NCBI GenBank assembly: GCA_003512825.1
Contig: DOOI01000030.1
Coordinates: forward strand, 17,798-53,468
DNA length: 35,671 bases
Reading direction: 5' to 3'
From: Paracoccaceae bacterium
GTDB taxonomy: Bacteria; Pseudomonadota; Alphaproteobacteria; Rhodobacterales; Rhodobacteraceae
The notes below the pieces were generated by a model, which saw only the letters and a list, made by a program, of their open reading frames with translations, searched no databases and had not been told where the DNA came from. How positions within the stretch are numbered: position 1 is the stretch's first letter; every line of letters starts with the position of its first letter. This document shows positions 22,783-31,407 of the stretch, in pieces. The translations under genes were made by a program, and so were the position numbers.

Positions 22783-25701
22783 ATGCTGAAAAGAAAAACA
22801 AATGGAGTAGCGCGCACCGCAGGTCGGTCGCCTTTGCTCCAAGCCGTTACGGAAAAATCTGTTGACCGCCGTAGCTTCCTGCGCGGCACCGGTCTTGCCA
22901 TCGGCGGCCTGACCGCACTTGGCATGACCGGCGGCACCGTGACACGCGCCCATGCTCAAGCGGCCGTCGCGCGCGCCGTTGATACTGTGAAATCGGTCTG
23001 CACCCACTGCTCCGTTGGCTGCACTGTGATTGCAGAGGTCGATAATGGCGTATGGATCGGTCAAGAGCCCGGCTATGACAGCCCATTCAACCTCGGCGCA
23101 CATTGCGCCAAAGGTGCGGCGGTGCGGGAGCACGCCCATGGCGAGCGTCGCCTAAAGTACCCGATGAAAAAAGAGGGTGGTGTCTGGAAGCGGATTTCGT
23201 GGGATCAAGCGATCAACGAAATCGGGGACAAGATGCTCGATGTACGCGAGAAGAGTGGCCCAGACGCCGTCTACTGGCTCGGCTCCGCCAAGCACAACAA
23301 CGAACAGGCCTACCTGTTCCGCAAGTTCGCGGCCTATTGGGGCACCAATAACGTCGACCACCAAGCGCGTATCTGCCACTCGACCACCGTGTCGGGCGTG
23401 GCGAACACTTGGGGTTATGGTGCAATGACCAACTCCTATAACGACATCCACAAGTCGAAAGCGATCTTCTTGATCGGCGGCAACCCAGCAGAAGCACACC
23501 CTGTGTCGCTGCTGCACATGCTGAAAGCCAAAGAAGAGAACAACGCACCTCTCATCGTCTGCGACCCGCGCTTTACCCGTACGGCCGCTCACGCAGATGA
23601 ATACGTGCGCTTCCGTCCCGGTTCGGACGTTGCACTGATCTGGGGTATTCTTTGGCATATCTTTGAAAATGGCTGGGAAGATCAGGAGTTCATCCGCACC
23701 CGCGTCTGGGGCATGGATCAAATTCGCGACGAAGTGAAAAAATGGAACCCCGAAGAGACAGAGCGCGTTACAGGCGTTCCGGGCGCCCAATTGGAGCGCG
23801 TCGCACGCACCTTGGCCAACAACCGTCCCGGCACCTTGATCTGGTGCATGGGTGGCACCCAGCACACCAACGGTAACAACAACACCCGCGCCTATTGCGT
23901 GCTTCAGCTCGCATTGGGAAATATGGGCACGGAAGGCGGCGGGACGAACATTTTCCGCGGTCACGACAACGTGCAAGGTGCCACCGATCTCGGCGTACTG
24001 TCGCACGACCTTCCCGGCTATTACGGCCTGGCTCCCGGCGCATGGTCGCATTGGTCTAAAGTGTGGGGCGAAGATCTCGATTGGCTGAAAGGTCGGTTCG
24101 ATACGCTCAGAGGGCCAGATGGTCAGCCCGCAGTTGATAAAGACGGCAAAGAGCGCAGCTTGATGAACGAGAACGGTATCCCAGTGTCGCGCTGGATCGA
24201 TGGCGTGCTCGAAGAGGCTGGCAACATCGACCAGAACGATAACATCAAAGTCATGGTGCTCTGGGGCCACGCGCCCAACTCTCAGACTCGTATGACTGAA
24301 ATGAAAACAGCGATGGAAAAGCTGGAAACGCTTGTCGTGATCGATCCCTTCCCCACTGTTTCCGCTGTTCTGCACGATCGCACTGATGGGGTTTACCTGC
24401 TGCCGGCAACGACGCAGTTTGAAACCCGTGGGTCCGTCACCGCGTCGAACCGCTCGCTGCAATGGCGCGATCAGATCATGGCACCGCTCTTCGAATCGAA
24501 GACTGACCACGAGATCATCACGCTCTTCGCAAAGAAGTTCGATTTCGCAGACCGTCTCTTGCGGAACATCTCGATGGAATCCGAGAATGTACCGATGATC
24601 GAGGACATCACCCGTGAATTTAACAGTGGGATGTGGACGGTCGGCTACACGGGACAGTCGCCCGAGCGTATCAAACTGCATATGGCCAATCAGCATACGT
24701 TTGACAAAACGTCGTTGCGCGCCGATGGCGGACCTTGCGATGGTGACTATTATGGCCTGCCGTGGCCATGCTGGGGCACCCCCGAGATGAAGCATCCGGG
24801 TACACCCAACCTCTATGATATGTCTAAATCCATTGCTGATGGCGGCCTCACCTTCCGTGCTCGCTTTGGCGTGGAGCGCGATGGTCAGAACCTTCTGGCA
24901 GAAGGCGTCTACTCGGTCGGCTCGGAGATCCAAGATGGATACCCCGAATTCACCATGCAGATGCTTATGGATCTCGGCTGGGACAAAGATCTCACCGAAG
25001 CCGAACGCGCCGCGATCGAAAAGGCGGGAGGCCCCAAGGCCAACTGGAAGATCGATCTTTCCGGCGGGATCCAACGGGTGGCCATCAAGCATGGCTGCGC
25101 GCCCTTCGGGAACGCAAAAGCCCGCTGTGTGGTCTGGACGTTCCCCGATCCGGTGCCGCTCCATCGCGAACCGCTCTACACAAACCGTCGCGACCTCGTG
25201 GCCGATTACCCAACCTACGCAGACCGCAAGTTCTACCGCTTGCCAACGCTTTATGCGTCGATCCAAGCCAAGGATTTCAGCCAAGATTACCCGATCATTC
25301 TCACCTCGGGTCGATTGGTTGAATACGAAGGCGGTGGTGACGAAACCCGCTCGAACCCATGGCTTGCCGAACTTCAGCAAGACATGTTCGTCGAGATCAA
25401 TCCACGCGACGCCAATAACTTGGGCGTTCGGGATGGCGGGATGGTCTGGGTTGAAGGTCCGGAAGGTGGTAAGGTCAAAGTGAAGGCGATGATTACTCAA
25501 CGCGTTGGCGCTGGAGTTGCCTTCATGCCCTTCCACTTCGGTGGTCACTTCCAAGGCGAAGATCGTCGCTCGAAATACCCAGAAGGGGCAGACCCCATCG
25601 TACTGGGTGAATCTACAAACACCGCGCAGACTTATGGCTACGACTCCGTGACGCAAATGCAGGAGACCAAGGCCACACTCTGCAAAATTTCAGCAGCCTG
25701 A
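22783..25701 (+). CDS. fdh3A: Periplasmic formate dehydrogenase, catalytic alpha subunit (FDH3 type)
   Basis: This second formate dehydrogenase is exported: VDRRSFLRGTGLAIGG (27-42) is a twin-arginine signal, with cleavage likely after AHAQA near residue 60. The bis-MGD protein of 972 residues holds one [4Fe-4S] cluster (C73, C76, C80, C108) and the catalytic pair C198-H199 (HQARICHSTT), so Cys replaces the selenocysteine of E. coli FdnG. ENRPGTLIW-like and GHDNVQGATD segments are typical of the family. It should oxidise formate in the periplasm and pass electrons through the beta subunit to the cytochrome b subunit and quinone. Mo or W cannot be told from sequence; the shared operator with tupBCA hints at W. 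Confidence 0.94.
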   Translation: MLKRKTNGVARTAGRSPLLQAVTEKSVDRRSFLRGTGLAIGGLTALGMTGGTVTRAHAQAAVARAVDTVKSVCTHCSVGCTVIAEVDNGVWIGQEPGYDSPFNLGAHCAKGAAVREHAHGERRLKYPMKKEGGVWKRISWDQAINEIGDKMLDVREKSGPDAVYWLGSAKHNNEQAYLFRKFAAYWGTNNVDHQARICHSTTVSGVANTWGYGAMTNSYNDIHKSKAIFLIGGNPAEAHPVSLLHMLKAKEENNAPLIVCDPRFTRTAAHADEYVRFRPGSDVALIWGILWHIFENGWEDQEFIRTRVWGMDQIRDEVKKWNPEETERVTGVPGAQLERVARTLANNRPGTLIWCMGGTQHTNGNNNTRAYCVLQLALGNMGTEGGGTNIFRGHDNVQGATDLGVLSHDLPGYYGLAPGAWSHWSKVWGEDLDWLKGRFDTLRGPDGQPAVDKDGKERSLMNENGIPVSRWIDGVLEEAGNIDQNDNIKVMVLWGHAPNSQTRMTEMKTAMEKLETLVVIDPFPTVSAVLHDRTDGVYLLPATTQFETRGSVTASNRSLQWRDQIMAPLFESKTDHEIITLFAKKFDFADRLLRNISMESENVPMIEDITREFNSGMWTVGYTGQSPERIKLHMANQHTFDKTSLRADGGPCDGDYYGLPWPCWGTPEMKHPGTPNLYDMSKSIADGGLTFRARFGVERDGQNLLAEGVYSVGSEIQDGYPEFTMQMLMDLGWDKDLTEAERAAIEKAGGPKANWKIDLSGGIQRVAIKHGCAPFGNAKARCVVWTFPDPVPLHREPLYTNRRDLVADYPTYADRKFYRLPTLYASIQAKDFSQDYPIILTSGRLVEYEGGGDETRSNPWLAELQQDMFVEINPRDANNLGVRDGGMVWVEGPEGGKVKVKAMITQRVGAGVAFMPFHFGGHFQGEDRRSKYPEGADPIVLGESTNTAQTYGYDSVTQMQETKATLCKISAA

Positions 25702-25714
25702 GGAGACGACAGAT

Positions 25715-26308
25715 ATGGCACGCGCAAAATTTCTCTGCGACGCCGAGCGCTGCATCGAGTGCAACGCCTGCGTCACCGCTTGTAAGAACGAGCACGAGGT
25801 TCCATGGGGCATCAACCGCCGCCGCGTGGTAACCATCAACGACGGAAGCCCGGGCGAACGCTCCATTTCGGTCGCCTGCATGCATTGCTCTGACGCGCCT
25901 TGCATGGCCGTCTGCCCAACGGACTGCTTCTACCAGACCGATGACGGCATTGTTCTGCACTCCAAAGATCTTTGCATTGGTTGCGGTTACTGCTTCTACG
26001 CCTGCCCCTTCGGCGCTCCGCAGTATCCGCAAGCCGGAAACTTTGGTTCGCGCGGCAAGATGGACAAATGCACCTTCTGCGCCGGAGGCCCGGAAGAGGA
26101 CCACTCCACTGCCGAGTTCGCCAAATACGGCCGCAACCGGATCGCAGAAGGCAAATTGCCGATCTGCGCTGAGATGTGCTCGACCAAGGCCCTCCTCGCA
26201 GGGGACGGCGATATGGTCTCTGACATCTACCGCGAACGTGTTGTTGCACGCGGCTTTGGCTCTGGTGCTTGGGGCTGGGGCACTGCCTACGAGAAAAAGG
26301 CAAACTGA
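25715..26308 (+). CDS. fdh3B: Formate dehydrogenase iron-sulfur beta subunit (FDH3 type)
   Basis: This electron-transfer subunit of 197 residues carries ligands for four [4Fe-4S] clusters: C13-C16-C19-C23, C55-C58-C63-C67, C87-C90-C93-C97, and C119-C122 with C151-C155. Unlike E. coli FdnH it is short and has no C-terminal membrane helix, so it should be held to the membrane by the gamma subunit. It has no signal of its own and is probably co-exported with the Tat-borne alpha subunit. It follows fdh3A by 13 bases. A hairpin-containing gap of about 108 bases separates it from the gamma subunit gene. Confidence 0.94.
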   Translation: MARAKFLCDAERCIECNACVTACKNEHEVPWGINRRRVVTINDGSPGERSISVACMHCSDAPCMAVCPTDCFYQTDDGIVLHSKDLCIGCGYCFYACPFGAPQYPQAGNFGSRGKMDKCTFCAGGPEEDHSTAEFAKYGRNRIAEGKLPICAEMCSTKALLAGDGDMVSDIYRERVVARGFGSGAWGWGTAYEKKAN

Positions 26309-26343
26309 TCAGGGTCTTGGCCATCTAGGCCAGCCCAGACCTT

Positions 26344-26371
26344 TCCATGGCGCCCTCAAAGGCGCCATGGA
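26344..26371. other. Strong intercistronic hairpin between beta and gamma subunit genes
   Basis: CCATGGCGCC (26345-26354) and GGCGCCATGG (26361-26370) form a perfect stem around CTCAAA, extended by one T-A pair. A smaller repeat, TGGCC/GGCCA, lies just before it (26318-26332). No T tract follows, so it is more likely a message-stabilising or ratio-setting element than a terminator. Confidence 0.6.
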
Positions 26372-26416
26372 CTCTCTCATTAAAATTCCTTGAAACGCGA
26401 TCATCCGGTGAAGGCG

Positions 26417-27634
26417 ATGCCCCTGAAAAAGCTCCTCCTCTTGCTCCCGATGCTGCTCCTTACGTTGGCAAATGCGCCAGCGCCCGCAGCAGCACAAGAC
26501 GCATCCGCCGCGGACCGCAGCGCGACCGGGGGGGCTCAAACCCTCGATGACATCATGGCGCGGCAAAACAAACTCAAACTCGACGATAGCTTCCGCAGCG
26601 AAAACCTCGGCAACCCCGAGGCTGCGAAGGCTACAACCGAGCAACTCGGCACCCTTGGCGGCGTGTCTGATTCAGATTTCTGGCGCGCTTTGCGCTACGA
26701 TAAGGCCGAGGTAAGCACCTCCTCACGCAGCCCCGCCTCTGCCGTTTTGGTCCAAGATGGTGGCATGGCATGGCTCCAGTTCCGCGACGGACCGCTCCGC
26801 ACCTATGGCGGTTGGCTTCTTCTTGGTATGTTTGGCGTTCTGGCTCTCTTTTATGCGCTCCGGGGCAAAATCCGCATCGATGGCGAGAAAACCGGAAAAA
26901 CCATAACGCGGTTTTCAGCGGTCGAGCGCTTCGGCCATTGGCTTCTCGCTGGCTCATTCGTTGTCTTGGGGATTACAGGTCTCGCCCTGCTTTTTGGCCG
27001 CGTCGCCATTATCCCGCTTATTGGTCACGAAGCCTACGCCCCAGTGATCATCGCAGGCAAATGGGCGCACAATAACCTGTCGTGGGCTTTCATGCTTGGT
27101 CTTGCTCTGGTCACGGTCTTCTGGATTGCTCACAACATTCCCAACAAGCACGATCTGAAATGGCTCGCTGTTGGTGGTGGCCTGTTTTCCAAAGGCGTTC
27201 ATCCCCCAGCACGCAAATTCAACGCAGGTCAAAAGTTGATTTTCTGGTCGGTTGTCGTGCTTGGCATCTCGATTTCGGTCTCCGGCATCTCGCTGCTCTT
27301 CCCCTTTGAATTCCATCTCTTTGGCCCGACCTTTGCCAAGCTTAATGCACTCGGGTTACCCCAAGCGCTTGGCTTTGGCGAATTGGCGACTGATCTCGGC
27401 CCTCATGCCGAAATGCAGCTTTCGCAGCTTTGGCACGCGATCATCAGCTTTGTCTTTATGGCCATCATCATTGGCCATATCTATATCGGCTCCGTCGGTA
27501 TGGAGGGCGCATTTGATGCCATGGGCTCGGGCGAGGTTGAGGTGCAATGGGCCAAGGAACACCACGGTCTTTGGTATGAAGAGGTCACAGGCGAAAAAGC
27601 CCATGGCCCTCACGATGCAACCCCCGCGGAGTGA
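26417..27634 (+). CDS. fdh3C: Formate dehydrogenase cytochrome b gamma subunit
   Basis: This subunit anchors the complex and transfers electrons to quinone through b-type haems. From ATG 26417 (405 residues) a signal peptide (about 1-27, MPLKKLLLLLPMLLLTLANA) precedes a periplasmic stretch of some 90 residues. A helix lies near 126-146, followed by the four-helix core. Haem-ligand candidates include the His in ERFGHWLLAGSF, WAHNNLSWAF and LWHAIISFVFMAIIIGHIY. The extra N-terminal stretch and first helix are missing from E. coli FdnI but usual in this FDH class. The start is uncertain: GTG 26408 and TTG 26390 are in frame upstream; ATG 26417 gives the cleanest signal peptide. Confidence 0.88.
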   Translation: MPLKKLLLLLPMLLLTLANAPAPAAAQDASAADRSATGGAQTLDDIMARQNKLKLDDSFRSENLGNPEAAKATTEQLGTLGGVSDSDFWRALRYDKAEVSTSSRSPASAVLVQDGGMAWLQFRDGPLRTYGGWLLLGMFGVLALFYALRGKIRIDGEKTGKTITRFSAVERFGHWLLAGSFVVLGITGLALLFGRVAIIPLIGHEAYAPVIIAGKWAHNNLSWAFMLGLALVTVFWIAHNIPNKHDLKWLAVGGGLFSKGVHPPARKFNAGQKLIFWSVVVLGISISVSGISLLFPFEFHLFGPTFAKLNALGLPQALGFGELATDLGPHAEMQLSQLWHAIISFVFMAIIIGHIYIGSVGMEGAFDAMGSGEVEVQWAKEHHGLWYEEVTGEKAHGPHDATPAE

Positions 27635-27679
27635 TGCAATCATGCATCGCCTCCCACTAAACCCAATGGGGAACTTGAT

Positions 27680-27808
27680 ATGAAAAGCATGTATCTGGCT
27701 TTTCTGGCCACAATCCTGATCGCAGTTGCGGCCGACGTGGGCCTTGACCAAATAGGCTATTCCGCCGCAGAACAGACGTCCAGCGCGGGTAACGTCCGCC
27801 TTGAATAG
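27680..27808 (+). CDS. Small 42-residue protein at the end of the FDH operon
   Basis: ATG 27680, with GGGGAAC upstream, opens a 42-codon frame starting MKSMYLAFLATILIAVAADV and ending AGNVRLE. Residues 4-18 are hydrophobic, so it is either a short membrane-anchored peptide or a signal peptide with a small mature part. The frame ends 19 bases before the response regulator start, and coding regions around it leave no room for another gene. I do not recognise the family. Position suggests a small accessory of the membrane FDH, comparable to single-helix subunits of other respiratory complexes. Confidence 0.6.
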   Translation: MKSMYLAFLATILIAVAADVGLDQIGYSAAEQTSSAGNVRLE

Positions 27809-27827
27809 CGGAAGGCCCGACGCGGAA

Positions 27828-29186
27828 ATGTCTGAAACAGACCCGAACGAACCGGGAGAAGCACCGCGCGCCATCGACGCGGTGCTTCAACATGTTTCAA
27901 TTCTTGTCGTCGATGACGAGCCCGGCATCCGAAATTTCCTAGTCCGCACGCTGCAGCCGCGTTGTAAACGCGTCGAGGAAGCTGCAAACGCCGAAGAGGC
28001 CTCGCGCCTGCTTGATGAGCGGAACTACGACCTTGTCTTGCTCGACAACGTCATGCCCGGTCAGTCCGGTCTGGACTGGCTTGCCGAACAACGTCGCGTC
28101 GGTCTCTTTGCCGAAGCCATCTTGATGACCGCCTATGCCGATCTCGACACCGCCATCCACGCAATGCGCGTAGGTGCGGCCGATTTCGTGCTCAAGCCCT
28201 TCCGCTCCAATCAAATCCTAAACGCTATTTCGCGCTGCATGGATCAACGCTACCTTCGCCGCGAAAACTTTTTGCTGAAATACGAGCTGAGGGCCGAGAC
28301 CCAAACAGCACGTGGCCGCCTGATGGGGAATTCCCCGGCGATCTCAACCATCCGCACCGCCCTTGAGCGCGCCGCCCCCACTCCGGCGCCGGTCCTCATC
28401 ACAGGCGAGAGCGGTACTGGCAAAGAAGTTGCCGCCCGCACCCTGCACGCACTCTCAGAACGCGCCGAAAAACCCTTTGTGCCTGTCAACTGCGCCTCAA
28501 CATCGCCTGATCGCATTGCCGCCGATCTTTTCGGTGAGCTTGGTCAGGGGCGCGACGGCCTCTTGGTCCAAGCCTCTGGAGGCACGCTGTTTCTTGACGA
28601 AATTAGCGAGCTGCCCCTCTCGGTTCAGGGCACGCTTCTGCGCGTTATCGAAGATAGTCGCATGCGCCCCGTCGGTGCCGAGCGAGAACTACCGCTCAAT
28701 CTGCGCTTTGTCTTCGCAACGAATAGCAATCTCGATACCGCTGTTGCCCAAGGGAAGTTTCGTCGCGATCTTTTTCACCGCATCAACGTGGTGCATCTTG
28801 AAATGCCGCTCCTGCGCGAACGAGTCCCCGATATTGCCGAACTCGCGGCTATATTCATGACCCAATTCGCCCGTCAATTGGGCGTCCCGCCTCTGCCCAT
28901 CTCCGAGGGCGTGCTGGTTAATCTCGCAGGCTACGATTGGCCCGGCAATGTCCGCGAATTGCGAAACCTCATTGAGCGTTCGCTGATTTTGGGCAGCTTT
29001 CCTCCCGAATTCGCAGCGGAACGCGAGGCTGCGGATGAAGAGGCCGCAGACAGCCTGTTGGCCGTCGAGCGCCGTCATATATTGTCGATCTTGGAAGCCT
29101 GCGGCGGCAACCGCGCTGAAGCCGCCCGCCGATTGGGGGTTTCCCGCAAAACGATCGACCGCAAATGTGCGGTTTGGAATGTTTGA
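27828..29186 (+). CDS. NtrC-type response regulator lacking the sigma-54 contact loop
   Basis: This 452-residue regulator has a receiver domain (about 22-140; acidic pocket DDE near 29-31, phosphoryl Asp 73, Lys 123), an AAA+ domain with Walker A GESGTGKE (193-200) and Walker B-like GGTLFLDEI, and a C-terminal Fis-type HTH (NRAEAARRLGVSRKTIDRK). Where sigma-54 activators have GAFTGA, this one reads LFGELGQGRDGLLVQ, so the contact loop is shortened and lost. Like Rhodobacter capsulatus NtrC, it may act with the housekeeping sigma factor. ATG 27828 is chosen over TTG 27801. It overlaps the kinase gene by eight bases and follows the FDH operon, which it may control. Confidence 0.9.
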   Translation: MSETDPNEPGEAPRAIDAVLQHVSILVVDDEPGIRNFLVRTLQPRCKRVEEAANAEEASRLLDERNYDLVLLDNVMPGQSGLDWLAEQRRVGLFAEAILMTAYADLDTAIHAMRVGAADFVLKPFRSNQILNAISRCMDQRYLRRENFLLKYELRAETQTARGRLMGNSPAISTIRTALERAAPTPAPVLITGESGTGKEVAARTLHALSERAEKPFVPVNCASTSPDRIAADLFGELGQGRDGLLVQASGGTLFLDEISELPLSVQGTLLRVIEDSRMRPVGAERELPLNLRFVFATNSNLDTAVAQGKFRRDLFHRINVVHLEMPLLRERVPDIAELAAIFMTQFARQLGVPPLPISEGVLVNLAGYDWPGNVRELRNLIERSLILGSFPPEFAAEREAADEEAADSLLAVERRHILSILEACGGNRAEAARRLGVSRKTIDRKCAVWNV

Positions 29187-31170
29187 GCCCCTGAGCCTCC
29201 CTCCACGCCGCTCGGTTCGGTCCCGCTTGCTGCTGATCGCGCTGCTGCCCTTGCTGATCCTCTTGCCACTCCTTTTGCTCACCTCCGTGAAAACCTGGTC
29301 CGATCGACTGGATGAAGTGCTCATAGCCAAAGTGCACAGTGAACTCACCATCGCGCGTCAGCATTTGGGCGGCCTGCTTTCGAGCCGTGGGGCGGCAGTT
29401 GAATCCATCGGTCAGTCCGCGGCTTTGATTGCAGCGCTTACAGAAGACTCCGCTGTCGGGACCTATCTTGAAAACCAACGCAAACGACTCGATCTCGATT
29501 TCCTTTACTACGTGAATGCCTCAGGCCGTGCCGTCATGGCCTCCAGCCTTGGCACGCCACCAACACCACTCGAGTGGCCCATCGTTGCGCGAGCGATCAG
29601 AGGTACAACCACCACCGCCATCGACGTCTTCACCGAGGCTCAGCTGCAAGCCCTCTCGCCTCACCTCGCGTTTCGCGCGCGTATTCCGCTGGTCTCGACA
29701 AAGGCCGCCCTTCCTACCGAGCGCACAGCTGAAACTCGGGGGATGGTGATCCACGCCGCCGCCCATGCTCCCGGCGGGGCGATCGTCGGGGGCGTTTTAT
29801 TGAATCGCAACCTCAGCTTCATTGATGACATCAATGCGCTGGTCTATCCGGCCGGCAGTCTCTCTGGTGGCGGCCAGGGCACAGCGACACTCTTTTTGGA
29901 AGATGTCCGCATCTCCACCAATGTCCGTCTTTTTGAAGATGTCCGCGCCTTGGGTACCCGAGTGTCGTCGGCTGTGCGCTCCACCGTTCTTGACGAGGGC
30001 CGCACATGGCTTGATCGCGCCTTCGTGGTCAACGATTGGTATGTCTCCGGCTACCACCCGCTTCCTGATAGCTTCGACCATATTGTTGGAATGCTCTATG
30101 TTGGCTTTCTCGAACGCGACTTCGCCCAAGCCAAATCCCGCACCCTTTGGCAGTTGGGCCTCACCTTTCTCATTATTGTGCTCATCTTCGTGCCGATCCT
30201 CTTACTCTGGGCACGCAGCATTTTCCGACCTCTTGAAAAGATGAACGCAGTCATCGGCCAAGTAGAGGCCGGACAATTTGGCGCGCGCGTAGGGCGCCAT
30301 GCTGCCGACAATGAAATCGGTCGGGTCGCGCATCACTTGGATGGTCTCTTCGACCAGTTGCAAGAACGCGATCGAAAATTGCGCGAATGGGCTGACGTGC
30401 TGGAACATCGCGTTGCCGAACGCACGCAAGAACTGGAACATGCCAACAAACAACTCGACCAAACCACCCGCCAGCTCATCTTGTCCGAGAAGCTTGCCGC
30501 CATCGGGGAAATCACCGCAGGCGTCGCACATGAAATCAACAATCCGCTGACTGTAATTCAGGGTAATCTCGACGTCATCCAATCGGAACTTGGCTCAGCC
30601 GCTCAACCCTTCAAAACTGAATTCACGCTGATCCAAGACCGTGTTCATGCGATACACGTGCTCATTGGCAAACTACTGCGCTTCGCTCGCCCTGAAGAGT
30701 TCGCCGATAGCGACCAGTCTTTGGACCCGGCACAGACAGCACGTGATACAATCCCGCTTGTCCAACATCTGCTGCAAAGCAATGGGATAGATGTCAGCCT
30801 CAATTTCGGACCTACCCCGCAGATCGTCATTAACAAGACTGAGCTTCAACAAGTCTTGGTGAACCTTTGCGTCAATGCGATTCAAGCCATGCCAGAGGGT
30901 GGGTTGCTCAGCCTAATCACCCGGCAAGCCGAGAACACCGGCACACCGACTGCAGAAATCATTCTCAAGGACAATGGCATCGGCATGTCAGACGACATTG
31001 CCCACCGAATCTTTGACCCCTTCTTCACGACCAAGGGCCGCGACGGCACTGGGCTGGGACTCTCCATCACCCGCGACATCGTCGAGCGTGCTGGCGGCAC
31101 CATCACCGTTGCGTCAGTGCTCGGCAAAGGCTCTGAATTCACCCTGCGCTTTCCTGCCAGCCAGATTTGA
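29179..31170 (+). CDS. Membrane sensor histidine kinase (DctB-like)
   Basis: This is the sensor partner of the preceding regulator, with 663 residues from ATG 29179. A first helix (about 16-34) and a second (about 324-344) bracket a periplasmic sensor of some 290 residues with a cache-like outline. A HAMP domain follows (about 345-400), then a short coiled coil. The phospho-acceptor is H451 (GVAHEINNPLTVIQ), with N box LVNLCVNAIQAM and ATP-binding boxes DNGIGM, FDPFFTTK and GTGLGLSIT. The start overlaps the regulator stop (ATGTTTGA). An upstream open frame of 48 codons lies within the regulator gene and was discarded. Ligand unknown; formate or another small carboxylate is a guess from context. 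Confidence 0.92.
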   Translation: MFEPLSLPPRRSVRSRLLLIALLPLLILLPLLLLTSVKTWSDRLDEVLIAKVHSELTIARQHLGGLLSSRGAAVESIGQSAALIAALTEDSAVGTYLENQRKRLDLDFLYYVNASGRAVMASSLGTPPTPLEWPIVARAIRGTTTTAIDVFTEAQLQALSPHLAFRARIPLVSTKAALPTERTAETRGMVIHAAAHAPGGAIVGGVLLNRNLSFIDDINALVYPAGSLSGGGQGTATLFLEDVRISTNVRLFEDVRALGTRVSSAVRSTVLDEGRTWLDRAFVVNDWYVSGYHPLPDSFDHIVGMLYVGFLERDFAQAKSRTLWQLGLTFLIIVLIFVPILLLWARSIFRPLEKMNAVIGQVEAGQFGARVGRHAADNEIGRVAHHLDGLFDQLQERDRKLREWADVLEHRVAERTQELEHANKQLDQTTRQLILSEKLAAIGEITAGVAHEINNPLTVIQGNLDVIQSELGSAAQPFKTEFTLIQDRVHAIHVLIGKLLRFARPEEFADSDQSLDPAQTARDTIPLVQHLLQSNGIDVSLNFGPTPQIVINKTELQQVLVNLCVNAIQAMPEGGLLSLITRQAENTGTPTAEIILKDNGIGMSDDIAHRIFDPFFTTKGRDGTGLGLSITRDIVERAGGTITVASVLGKGSEFTLRFPASQI

Positions 31171-31233
31171 AGCGAGCGGAAGTCCTATAAGCCCAAGGCC
31201 TCTGATCTTGCCACGTTTTGTTTTCAGGGGAAC

Positions 31234-31310
31234 TGGTAGCGGAGGAGGGACTCGAACCCCCGACACGCGGATTATGATTCCGCTGCTCTAACCAACTGAG
31301 CTACTCCGCC
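31234..31310 (-). tRNA. tRNA-Met (CAT), elongator type
   Basis: Read on the minus strand, a full cloverleaf starts GGCGGAGTAGCTCAG and has an anticodon stem GCGGA/TCCGC around ATCATAA (anticodon CAT). The T arm contains GGTTCGAGTCC, and CCA is encoded at the 3' end (31234-31236). The first acceptor pair is G-T. The initiator features (three G-C pairs in the anticodon stem, unpaired first base) are absent, so elongator Met is likeliest. An Ile tRNA with lysidine at CAT cannot be ruled out by anticodon alone. Confidence 0.93.
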
Positions 31311-31407
31311 AATCCGTGCCGCTGAGTATGGAAACTCCGTGGCTGCGTCAAGGTCTGAGGCGCGGAAAGGGCAGGAAAAATCAAATCTTTTGCAGCAATG
31401 TTTTTGC

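Noticed and set aside
23152..25656. An 834-codon open frame on the minus strand opposite the membrane FDH alpha gene
   Set aside because: It is wholly antisense to a gene with clear family motifs, and its translation is rich in His, Arg and Cys with no recognisable domain. Codon bias of the real gene explains it.
22783..25701. A selenocysteine codon in either formate dehydrogenase
   Set aside because: Both active sites read Cys-His (C198 here; C373 in the cytoplasmic enzyme), and neither gene has an in-frame TGA.
31234..31310. The tRNA-Met gene as an integration site of a genomic island
   Set aside because: I saw no integrase, no duplicated tRNA end and no change of gene style on either side.
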